Shown here: positions 15,364 to 22,536 of the stretch, piece by piece
Layout of the letters: the number at the start of each line of letters is the position of its first letter
Numbering within the stretch: position 1 is the first letter of the stretch
Source of the DNA: a virus
DNA: 24,687 bases
Virus record (IMG/VR): IMGVR_UViG_3300028569_002587
Location: 1 to 24,687 of that record
Reading direction: 5' to 3' (one strand)
Made by a program: the position numbers and the translations under genes
Notes under the pieces: generated by a model
What the model was told of the DNA's origin: nothing
The model's input: the letters and a program-made list of their open reading frames with translations, nothing else
Databases searched by the model: none

Positions 15364-15969
15364 ATGATTATTGATCCTACTAAAAGTCCAGAATGTAAAA
15401 TTTATGACGGAGAGCTTCTACATAACCGATTTGCCTATAGATTTTTTAAAAGTCGAGTACTTCCTCAGGGTAATATTATTGCTTTCCGGGCACCGGCAAA
15501 AGTCGAAGCAGCAGGAATGATCGATCTGGAAGATATTCTTAGCGCGGATTTTATATATAGTGATGATATGATTCACTTCATGTATGAAATACCTATTCTT
15601 AACTCCCCTTTCGGTGCTGTAGCTTTTCAGCGATTGTTTAATAGCAATATTGCTAATCTACTTGGTACAAAATATATTAACGCACCTATCGAGATGAAGG
15701 GTGATGATATGATTGTACATCGTACATTTACTAAGAATAATATTACCCAAGATAAAGGTAAAGCCAGTGTTAGCATTGTATACGTTAAAGACGGGGTTAC
15801 TCTCGGTCATACAGGTATTAACGTTAACGCAGGTTCGAGAGCTCCTTCGTTTGCTTTCAGTACTGAACTTACTGATGATAAAGCTATTAACTTTATGGAC
15901 GATAGCATAGAAGTGTTTTATCATATGGTAGAGAATATCTTCGTTGCAACGACGAAGATTATTTGTTAA
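15364..15969 (+). CDS. DUF366 family protein
   Basis: A 201-aa protein whose motifs follow the DUF366 family known mainly from archaea and some bacteria: YDGELLHNRFAYRFF near the start, IIAFRAPAKV, MIDLEDIL, DDMIHFMYEIPI, QRLFNS, KGDDMIVH, then KASVSIVYVKDGVTLGHTGINV and a C-terminal helix with VATTKI. Length is typical (about 180-200 aa). Function is not established; structural similarity to biotin/lipoate-ligase-like folds has been suggested, which I cannot test here. The stop overlaps the next start as TAATG, tying it to the clamp-loader gene. It is the first gene of the rightward unit. Confidence 0.7.
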   Translation: MIIDPTKSPECKIYDGELLHNRFAYRFFKSRVLPQGNIIAFRAPAKVEAAGMIDLEDILSADFIYSDDMIHFMYEIPILNSPFGAVAFQRLFNSNIANLLGTKYINAPIEMKGDDMIVHRTFTKNNITQDKGKASVSIVYVKDGVTLGHTGINVNAGSRAPSFAFSTELTDDKAINFMDDSIEVFYHMVENIFVATTKIIC

Positions 15970-16244
15970 TGCCAAACATATTTGACTTCCTTAACGGTAT
16001 CCTTTTCTCAAAAAAAGAGATGCCAGTTAACGGTATTGAAGATGAGAAAGGATTTGACATTTATATGGTCAACCGGTGGGTTTCTATGACTAGTCCAGAT
16101 AACGCAAAAATTATTAATGAGACTACTAATAGGTTCTCTTCTGTATTTGATTCAAAACAATCTCAGTATAAATTTTTGCAAAGTGTAATACCGAAGCAGA
16201 GATTTAAAAAGATAGAGTATATTAAGAGAAAGAGTGTTGATTAA
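15969..16244 (+). CDS. 62: Clamp-loader small subunit (T4 gp62-like)
   Basis: A 91-aa protein from ATG 15969, which shares its A with the DUF366 stop. It shows the conserved core of phage gp62 proteins: FDIYMVNRWVSM, a helix with ETTNRF, then SQYKFLQSVIPKQRF and a basic end (KKIEYIKRK). T4 gp62 (187 aa) has the matching series SKFMVENALSQ ... FNYLMAAVPRGKRYGKWAK; cyanophage versions are shorter, as here. With gp44 it loads the gp45 sliding clamp onto DNA. No gp44 or gp45 gene is in this window. Confidence 0.72.
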   Translation: MPNIFDFLNGILFSKKEMPVNGIEDEKGFDIYMVNRWVSMTSPDNAKIINETTNRFSSVFDSKQSQYKFLQSVIPKQRFKKIEYIKRKSVD

Positions 16245-16270
16245 GAGAGTTCCCTGTATAAGTCAGTTAT

Positions 16271-16723
16271 ATGGGGAAACTTAATATCGATCAACTCACA
16301 CCTAGCAAAAGTCTTATTGACTTGACTGGGTTCTCAACTAACTCCCTAGACAGTACCTTAATTGGTTATGATCTAGAAAATGTATTGGATGATATTGTTC
16401 TAGCTGAACTTATCGATGTTGGTGTTATGGGTAACGAGATTATCCGTAATGGATTGGTTATTCCTATTAATGCCGAAGCCAAAGCATGGCGCATTGGTAG
16501 AGTTGCCTTATGCGGTAAAGGTTGTGTTTTAGTAAAGCAAGGAGATTTAGTTTGTTTTCCAAATAATATGGGTATTAACATCTCTAAGCTATCTGTAGTA
16601 GATTACGGGGAAATTGAACACGGTCAATTTTTAAACGAACATAGAATTTTTGGAATTGTTAAACCAAGAAAGCCGAATAATGATAATAACACAGTCAAGT
16701 CTAGCAGCCGTTCTAAAAAATAA
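16271..16723 (+). CDS. GroES-like co-chaperonin (gp31-type)
   Basis: A 150-aa protein. Residues about 38-130 follow the GroES barrel: DDIVLAELIDVG, then NGLVIP in place of the mobile-loop GIVLxG, then WRIGRVALCGKG, KQGDLVCFPNNMG and FLNEHRIFGIVKP. T4 gp31 is the functional analogue that lets GroEL fold the major capsid protein. The first ~35 residues and a charged tail (KPNNDNNTVKSSSRSKK) are extras. The tail-coding 44 bases also encode the start of the next gene. The basal loop looks short compared with bacterial GroES. Confidence 0.8.
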   Translation: MGKLNIDQLTPSKSLIDLTGFSTNSLDSTLIGYDLENVLDDIVLAELIDVGVMGNEIIRNGLVIPINAEAKAWRIGRVALCGKGCVLVKQGDLVCFPNNMGINISKLSVVDYGEIEHGQFLNEHRIFGIVKPRKPNNDNNTVKSSSRSKK

Positions 16724-17057
16724 CGTCTGTGAGATAAAGTTTTTAAGAAGAAAACCTCGAGCAGGTAGATCACCTTTTAGACGGATGGTTTGTACTAACG
16801 CAAACCAATTGCTTTTAAATGTTGACGGTAGATTAACATTAAATTATGCTCCGCCTAAAGGTTTACCTAAATTTAATGTTAATGAAAAAAACGTCGTTGT
16901 CGCATGGGATGTGTTAATGCAGGATTTTAGAGCAATAAGTTGTGATAATTGTGACTTAATTCGAACTGTACCAGCCAATGAGGAGTTCTGGGAATATTTT
17001 AAAAACGAACTATCAATAATGTCTAGTGGACAAAAAATGATGTTTATGGACTCCTAA
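16680..17057 (+). CDS. SH3-barrel (DUF2693/WYL_2-like) phage protein
   Basis: The start is placed at ATG 16680 (125 aa), giving MIITQSSLAAVLKNNVCEIKFLRR, which fits the usual N-terminus of these small proteins (x-I-T-Q-x-x-L-x-x-x-L-x-x-x-V-C-E-V-x-F). Later motifs are RRMVCTN and VVVAWDVLMQDFRAISCDNCDLIRTV, the strand pair of the WYL/Sm-like SH3 fold. Such proteins are common in T4-like marine phages and in many Bacteroidetes phages; function is unproven, and nucleic-acid binding is suggested by the fold. The start lies 44 bases inside the co-chaperonin gene in another frame. Confidence 0.72.
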   Translation: MIITQSSLAAVLKNNVCEIKFLRRKPRAGRSPFRRMVCTNANQLLLNVDGRLTLNYAPPKGLPKFNVNEKNVVVAWDVLMQDFRAISCDNCDLIRTVPANEEFWEYFKNELSIMSSGQKMMFMDS

Positions 17058-17058
17058 T

Positions 17059-17400
17059 ATGACATCAGAAAAAAAATTTATACCATTTTTACAAAAAAAT
17101 ATTAATATTGTTTTAGATAACAAGACTCTTAAGCAAGGTAAATTATTATTATTTTGTATAAAAGATTTTTATTTAATTTTTACTTTAGCATGTAATAACG
17201 GTACTAAGACTTTTGAATTACCCTATCCTTTTGCCACATATATGGAGTCGGTATCGTCCGGTATTCTTATTTTAGATTATAGGATTAAAACCCTTACTAC
17301 AGATATACCTACCTTAACAAGGGAAAATTTATTTTTTAATACAGAAAATAAACAAATGAAATTTTTTAATAATATAATTAAAATGGTTGAAGTAAAATAA
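17059..17400 (+). CDS. Hypothetical protein (113 aa)
   Basis: A soluble, beta-rich small protein (INIVLDNKTLKQGKLLLFCIKDFYLIFTL) with an FFNTENKQMKFFNNIIKMVEV C-terminus. I do not recognise it. It starts one base after the preceding stop and is followed 20 bases later by the helicase, so it belongs to the same unit. Confidence 0.7.
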   Translation: MTSEKKFIPFLQKNINIVLDNKTLKQGKLLLFCIKDFYLIFTLACNNGTKTFELPYPFATYMESVSSGILILDYRIKTLTTDIPTLTRENLFFNTENKQMKFFNNIIKMVEVK

Positions 17401-17420
17401 AATTACTGTATACTGAAAGT

Positions 17421-19049
17421 GTGATTAATAAACTGCTAAAACACTTTCCTAAAGACTATGAGCCTTCTACCGGTCAGGTAGATATTATTAAGAGGGTCGA
17501 TCATGCCTTTACTCATAATAATAAATTTTGTATTGTATCTGCACCAACAGGCACAGGTAAGAGTTTTCTTGCAATGACGTTGGCTAATGCTAGCAATCCC
17601 CCGTCACAAAATTTTATTAATCTTATTAAATCATATGATGCTTATAAACAAGACTTTACAGGTAATTATACCAATCAGATAGAATGTGAAGAAGAGTTTC
17701 CTTTTGGGGCAATGACTCTCACAATAACAAAAAGCTTGCAGGACCAGTACAAGGAATTGTTTAATGAGGTCGCAGTATTAAAGGGGAAGAATAATTATAT
17801 GTGCGAAGTAGATCTGATATCTACAGTAGAATCAGCTCCATGCATGATTGCACCTAAGATTAAAGAATCGTGCTGGAGTTGTGATAAATGCACTTATTAT
17901 AATGATAGAAATAGTACACTGCTATCAAAGCACAGTGTTTTAAACTATAAAATGTTTTTACATTTACCACGTCATTTAAAGCGTAAGAATTATATTATTT
18001 GCGACGAGGCATCAGAGCTTGAAAATGAGATGGTAAAGATGTTTTCATTAAATTTAGATATTAGTAAGTTACAAAAACTAGGTATAAAGATACCAAAAAT
18101 TAATAAGCCTGAAAATAAGGTAGTTAAAGAGTGGCTCGGTACGTTATCTTTAGTATTAAGTAATTTTATTGAGTCTCTTGTAAAAGAACATAGTGTTAAT
18201 TCTAACCTTGTTATTGGAGTAAAGGCTAAGATTTCAATCTTAAGAAACATTTACTGGCAAATAAATCAATGTCTTACCGAGTGGCAGACCTGTGAGTGGG
18301 TTATTGATTTTCCGCAAAATGATGTACTTACTATTACTCCCCTTAAAGTAAGTACATTAACCAAGCATATATTTGATTATGCAGATCAGGTAGTATTGAT
18401 GTCTGCAACAATTATCGATCATAAGAAGTTTGCTGAATCTTTAGGTATTGAAAAATATGAGTATATTGAGACCAGTAGCAACTTTGATCCTAAGCAAAGT
18501 CCAGTTTATTTGAGTAATCAGCAAGGATTAAATCACGCTAATAAAGCTCAATTATTACCTCAGATGGCTACTCAGATCAAAGAGTTATGTAAATTATTTT
18601 CTGATAAAAAAGGCATTATACATACTCATAGTTCGGACATAACTTCTATATTACAAAAATATCTTAAGGATAATAGATTTTTATTTAGAAATGAATTGGC
18701 TAACAACGAAGATATATTGAATAAGCATATGAGCTCTAAGGATCCTACTGTTTTAGTAAGTCCTTCTCTAACTCATGGGATTGACCTAAAGGACGATTTG
18801 GCAAGATTTTGTATTATTGTTAAATTGCCTTATTTACCTCTTGGAGACAAGAGAATTAAAAAAATGTTTGATATAGACAAAGAATGGTATGAAAATCAAA
18901 TGTTAAATACACTTGTTCAAATGTGTGGTCGTGCAACTAGGAGTAAAAATGATTATAGTACTACTTATATTCTTGATGGTAACGGTATAAGAGTATTACC
19001 CAGAGTTAAAGGTAAGCTACCTGATCATTTTTTCTCTAGAATACACTAA
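17421..19049 (+). CDS. DinG/XPD-like superfamily 2 helicase with iron-sulfur cysteines
   Basis: A 542-aa protein from GTG 17421. Helicase motifs in order: Walker A APTGTGKS (41-48); a cysteine set Cys128, Cys141, Cys151, Cys154 and Cys157 between motifs I and II that fits a 4Fe-4S domain as in DinG/XPD/Rad3; motif II CDEAS (Asp195-Glu196, DEAS in place of DEAH); VVLMSATI (motif III, about 324-331); VSPSLTHGIDL (motif V); and QMCGRATRS (motif VI, 500-508). These enzymes unwind DNA 5' to 3', including forked and R-loop structures. It has five candidate cysteines where four are needed. It closes the replication-type block and is followed by virion genes. Confidence 0.92.
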   Translation: MINKLLKHFPKDYEPSTGQVDIIKRVDHAFTHNNKFCIVSAPTGTGKSFLAMTLANASNPPSQNFINLIKSYDAYKQDFTGNYTNQIECEEEFPFGAMTLTITKSLQDQYKELFNEVAVLKGKNNYMCEVDLISTVESAPCMIAPKIKESCWSCDKCTYYNDRNSTLLSKHSVLNYKMFLHLPRHLKRKNYIICDEASELENEMVKMFSLNLDISKLQKLGIKIPKINKPENKVVKEWLGTLSLVLSNFIESLVKEHSVNSNLVIGVKAKISILRNIYWQINQCLTEWQTCEWVIDFPQNDVLTITPLKVSTLTKHIFDYADQVVLMSATIIDHKKFAESLGIEKYEYIETSSNFDPKQSPVYLSNQQGLNHANKAQLLPQMATQIKELCKLFSDKKGIIHTHSSDITSILQKYLKDNRFLFRNELANNEDILNKHMSSKDPTVLVSPSLTHGIDLKDDLARFCIIVKLPYLPLGDKRIKKMFDIDKEWYENQMLNTLVQMCGRATRSKNDYSTTYILDGNGIRVLPRVKGKLPDHFFSRIH

Positions 19050-19052
19050 ATA
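19045..19052 (+). promoter_or_regulatory. ACTAAATA, candidate late promoter
   Basis: It overlaps the helicase stop codon and lies 17 nt before the inferred ATT start of the next virion gene, with a Shine-Dalgarno in between, the classical T4 late-gene order. It is identical to the box ahead of the portal gene. Confidence 0.5.
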
Positions 19053-19056
19053 CAAT

Positions 19057-19063
19057 AAAGGAG
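19057..19063 (+). promoter_or_regulatory. AAAGGAG ribosome binding site that decides the ATT start
   Basis: AAAGGAG is followed by the 6-nt spacer AAAAAT and ATT at 19070. It is the best Shine-Dalgarno sequence I noticed in the window. The first conventional in-frame start (TTG 19106) is 42 nt away, too far to use it. Confidence 0.75.
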
Positions 19064-19069
19064 AAAAAT

Positions 19070-19903
19070 ATTAAAAAACAAACTTTTCATTTTGAGATAC
19101 AAGACTTGCTAATTCAATTTTTAGCAGCTTTTGATAATGTAGTAATAAGCAGGTTTAACGACAGGGAGAGAGTAACAGGACAAAATATACAAGTAAAATA
19201 TGTTTATGCTCCTAAACAGCGTGTTTTGTATGATCTTATAAACCCTGGCCAAAATTTAGTATTACCTGTAGTCGCTGTTAATATTACTTCAATAGCCAGA
19301 GATGAAAATAGAGTTTTTAGTAAAAATTCAGGATTTTTAGCACCTTCAATGGCTAGTAAGAATACGATTTTACCTGTATCTCCTTATTATAAAACTCCTG
19401 TACCTGTAAACATATCAATAAGCATGTCAGTATTGACTAAGAATCAGATTGACATGGATCAAATTATTAGCAATTTTGTACCTTATAACAACCCTTATAT
19501 TATTATAGCATGGAAAGTACCGGAAATTTTTAACCCAGTGTACGAACAGGAAATAAGAACGGAGGTTTTATGGGACGGTAATATAAGTTTAAATTATCCT
19601 TTAGAAATTAATAATACACAAAAGGCTCAAGTTATAGCAGATACTTCTTTTACTATAAAAGGTTGGTTGTTCCCCTATGTAGATAGACCTGTTAAAAATA
19701 TATATAAGATAGATACTAGCTTTTATGCTATTAAAAAAGGTACAAATATAGATTATACAAATTATTTTGATTTATCTGCTCTGGGTTTATCTGTTCAGGA
19801 AGACAGAGAAGTATTTTATAGCAATACAACAACAGTCTCTGGTTATCCAAAATTTACAGATATTAATATTATAAAATATTATAATACCGAAGTTGATTTA
19901 TAA
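19070..19903 (+). CDS. Conserved virion (tail/baseplate-type) structural protein with probable ATT start
   Basis: 277 aa if initiated at ATT 19070, giving (M)KKQTFHFEIQDLLIQFLAAFDNVV. I recall this N-terminus, together with VKYVYAPKQRVLYDLINPGQN, LPVVAVNITSIARD, PVNISISMSV, FVPYNNPYIIIAWKVP and SFTIKGWLFPY, as a conserved structural protein of marine T4-like phages; the place in the particle is uncertain. The frame before TTG 19106 is open and encodes the conserved segment, so the shorter start would remove part of the family core. No ATG, GTG or TTG lies in this frame between the Shine-Dalgarno and 19106. It is the first virion gene after the helicase. Confidence 0.8.
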   Translation: MKKQTFHFEIQDLLIQFLAAFDNVVISRFNDRERVTGQNIQVKYVYAPKQRVLYDLINPGQNLVLPVVAVNITSIARDENRVFSKNSGFLAPSMASKNTILPVSPYYKTPVPVNISISMSVLTKNQIDMDQIISNFVPYNNPYIIIAWKVPEIFNPVYEQEIRTEVLWDGNISLNYPLEINNTQKAQVIADTSFTIKGWLFPYVDRPVKNIYKIDTSFYAIKKGTNIDYTNYFDLSALGLSVQEDREVFYSNTTTVSGYPKFTDINIIKYYNTEVDL

Positions 19904-19913
19904 CGTATCTATT

Positions 19914-19921
19914 ATTAAATA
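19914..19921 (+). promoter_or_regulatory. ATTAAATA box 9 nt before the 60-aa gene
   Basis: A TAAATA-core element at the same 9-nt spacing as the exact TATAAATA of the fibre gene at 3498. It is inferred to be a late promoter. Confidence 0.35.
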
Positions 19922-19930
19922 TAATTACAT

Positions 19931-20113
19931 ATGGAAACAACTAACGAACAACAAACATTGAGTGATGAAGATCTTATTAAAGCCAAGCAAGAAATTGAAG
20001 AAGTTCTTCAAAAGTATAAGGCAGTTTTAGTACCTATTACTATTCATCATGGTGATAAGACATTTAGTAGAATTGATATTGCCCCGGCCACAATAAATTC
20101 AGATAATAGCTAG
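19931..20113 (+). CDS. Small conserved phage protein (60 aa)
   Basis: An acidic helical N-terminus (SDEDLIKAKQEIEEVLQKY) is followed by a strand-rich half, VLVPITIHHGDKTFSRIDIAP. Small proteins of this plan lie among virion genes in marine phages, from memory; function unknown. It sits between two virion structural genes in the same direction. Confidence 0.68.
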   Translation: METTNEQQTLSDEDLIKAKQEIEEVLQKYKAVLVPITIHHGDKTFSRIDIAPATINSDNS

Positions 20114-20142
20114 ATCTAAATTTAAAATGCATAAGTAATATT

Positions 20143-22137
20143 ATGCCTTTTAAAAGTTTTAGTGATTTTGAATACGTAAATGGTAGCCGACTTCTACCTG
20201 ATGATTATCTAGTAGGATATAGAGAAGCCAATAAAGAATACAAAACAAAGATAGAAGATTTAACTATTCAATTAGTTAAAAATCTTGATCTGCAAGTAGC
20301 TCCAGAAGTTCTTTATGTAAATCTTAACGGAAAAGATACAAATAACGGCCGCTCTGATTTTAATGCCTTAAGGACTATTAAGAGAGCGGCCGCTAAAGCT
20401 TTAGAGCTTTCACGTAAAAATATGACCCTAGCTGGTAAAGCTTTGGAAGAAGCTACAGGAATATGGGGTATAGGTTCAAAGCAAGTCAATATATTTGTAA
20501 GAACAGGTGATTATTATGAAGATAACCCTATATATCTACCCCCAGCATGTGCTATTATTGGTGATAACTTAAGAACTGCAACTATTATACCAAAAAATAA
20601 ATTTTTTGATATTTTATGGGTTAATAATAGGTGCTATTGCTGGGGATTTACGTTTAGACAACATAAAAAACCTTCTTATGCAGTCGCTTATCCAGAATTT
20701 AGAAAATTACTTGGAGAAGATGTTTTGACATATCCTTATGAAGGTATGGATTTTAATGATAAAGATGCTAGACTAGTCGACTCTATTAATAGAGCCAACT
20801 TTTTTTATCAAAATTCAGATCTTTATACAGGGTTTACATATGATTCAGATTTTTACAAAAAAGTAACTAGCACTGATATTTTTCCAGATGAAATGGTAGA
20901 TTTTTCTAATGATTTTGGAGAACCTATTTTTGACCCAGCAAGAATTGCCTTTCTTAGACGATATTTTTTAAATTTAAATACAGAATTTTTTACAGAAGCT
21001 GAAATTTTAGGTACAGAAAATTTTGACGAAACAGAGTGGTATAGTAGTACAGAACCTATCAATATTTTTAGACCTTATCAAACGACATCACCCTACACTC
21101 AGGGATGTTCAAGCATTACCCAATCTTCAGAACCTGGAGCTGATGACGGAGGAAGCGGAATATATGTTGACGGCTATAAGGTTGATGGTCCCACAAGGTC
21201 GATGGTTACTGACTCCTTTACTCAATTTAATGAAGGTGGTAAAGGAATACATATTGTTAATAATGGTTATGCTCAGCTTGTTTCTACTTTTACTATATGC
21301 TGCACTGAGGGTGTAATATGTGAAACAGGTGGTACTTGCTCTATCAACACCTCTAACTGCTCTTTCGGGTTATCTGGGTTAGTGGCCAAAGGTAAGTCTC
21401 CATTACCAACTTTAGTAGGAGTTTTAGATGCAAATATTGAAGGAGTAGTAAATAGTATTAGTATAAGAGGACTTAGTGGTTTTACTGTCGAGCATGAATC
21501 AGCTTTTAATAGAGATTACCAACCCTACCCGGGTCAAATATTTTATATAGAGTTAGATTTTCAGCCTCCCCCTCAGCTTATTCCTAATCCTAATTTTCCT
21601 GAGGATGGAAGACCTGCTTTTCTACCTCACATAACTAATTCTGGAAACTTATTTAGTATTATTTCTGCTTCCCAGGCAGTATATGATGAAGAAGCTAATG
21701 ACGGTACCTACAAATGCAATGTAATACTTGAAGAAAATTATTCTCCTAGACTGGATACTTCTTACGGTGAGCAACAGAACGATTTATCTTATTATAAACA
21801 AGATACAGTTATAGCTCAAGGACATAATCATAAGATTTATATGTACATTAGAAGTGCCATTACCACTTCCTCCCACACTATGGAATATATTGGCACTGGT
21901 ACAACACTTCTTTCTGCAATACCTCAAAAAGGTGGAAGACCAGTAACAGCAAATGAAGCAGTTTTCGATCTTGAAGGAAGAGTGTATTTTACTTTAACAA
22001 ATCAATTGGGTGATTTTAGAATTGGTACAGGTCTAACTATAGTTCAAGCAACCGGAACTATTGAAGGAGAGACTTTCGAAAGATCTATTTTACAAATTAC
22101 CACTCCATTTTCAATTTCTATCGGTAGTGGAATGTAA
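20143..22137 (+). CDS. Large beta-helix virion structural protein (tail fibre/tailspike-like)
   Basis: A 664-aa protein. Residues 10-45 (RLLPDDYLVGYREANKEYKTK) resemble a fibre attachment module. About 55-160 is a LYVNLNGKDTNNGRSDFNALRTI segment of the pectate-lyase/parallel beta-helix type, followed by VNIFVRTGDYYEDNPIYLPP. About 315-425 carries the motif series SPYTQGCSSIT ... SMVTDSFTQFNEGGKGIHIVN ... STFTICCTEGVICETGGTCSINTSN, which I know from large structural proteins of marine T4-like phages. It is probably a trimeric fibre or baseplate-associated spike. No catalytic site can be assigned. An ATAAGTA element lies 5 nt before the ATG. Confidence 0.8.
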   Translation: MPFKSFSDFEYVNGSRLLPDDYLVGYREANKEYKTKIEDLTIQLVKNLDLQVAPEVLYVNLNGKDTNNGRSDFNALRTIKRAAAKALELSRKNMTLAGKALEEATGIWGIGSKQVNIFVRTGDYYEDNPIYLPPACAIIGDNLRTATIIPKNKFFDILWVNNRCYCWGFTFRQHKKPSYAVAYPEFRKLLGEDVLTYPYEGMDFNDKDARLVDSINRANFFYQNSDLYTGFTYDSDFYKKVTSTDIFPDEMVDFSNDFGEPIFDPARIAFLRRYFLNLNTEFFTEAEILGTENFDETEWYSSTEPINIFRPYQTTSPYTQGCSSITQSSEPGADDGGSGIYVDGYKVDGPTRSMVTDSFTQFNEGGKGIHIVNNGYAQLVSTFTICCTEGVICETGGTCSINTSNCSFGLSGLVAKGKSPLPTLVGVLDANIEGVVNSISIRGLSGFTVEHESAFNRDYQPYPGQIFYIELDFQPPPQLIPNPNFPEDGRPAFLPHITNSGNLFSIISASQAVYDEEANDGTYKCNVILEENYSPRLDTSYGEQQNDLSYYKQDTVIAQGHNHKIYMYIRSAITTSSHTMEYIGTGTTLLSAIPQKGGRPVTANEAVFDLEGRVYFTLTNQLGDFRIGTGLTIVQATGTIEGETFERSILQITTPFSISIGSGM

Positions 22138-22142
22138 AAAAG

Positions 22143-22150
22143 AATAAATA
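22143..22150 (+). promoter_or_regulatory. AATAAATA box, candidate late promoter, 5 nt before the 124-aa gene
   Basis: AATAAATA is followed by AAAAT and then ATG at 22156. The box and spacing are the same as ahead of the LRR gene at the other end of the window. No Shine-Dalgarno is present. Confidence 0.45.
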
Positions 22151-22155
22151 AAAAT

Positions 22156-22530
22156 ATGGCTAAAATACCTCTCAATAAATTTAAAAATATATTAATTAAC
22201 GATGTACCTACTTCCGTTGGTAATTTTATTTACGAAACACCCTTTAATAGAGCGACGATAATAATTAACGCTCAGGTTGCAAACACCACTAATACAGAAA
22301 AAACTATATCTCTCTATATATCAAATGACGAAGGATATACTTTTTATCCTTTAGTAAAAAACTTTCCTATTCCCGGATACGACGCACGGACAATTATTTC
22401 AGGAAGAGCGGTATTGCAGGGTATTGACGGTACAGTAGAAATACCTTTACCGGATCGGCTATATGTAGAGGCCAGTGAAGACGGCTTAACACTTTCGCTA
22501 AGTTTATTAGAGACTGTAAATAAAACTTAA
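22156..22530 (+). CDS. Conserved virion-associated protein (124 aa)
   Basis: A beta-sandwich-like small protein with the series IYETPFNRATIIINAQVANTT, YPLVKNFPIPGYDART, SGRAVLQGIDGTVEI and TLSLSLLETVN. I recall this pattern from conserved small proteins in marine T4-like phages that sit beside fibre genes. Exact role unknown. It lies between two large virion genes, with 18 bases before it and 6 after it. Confidence 0.7.
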   Translation: MAKIPLNKFKNILINDVPTSVGNFIYETPFNRATIIINAQVANTTNTEKTISLYISNDEGYTFYPLVKNFPIPGYDARTIISGRAVLQGIDGTVEIPLPDRLYVEASEDGLTLSLSLLETVNKT

Positions 22531-22536
22531 TAATTA

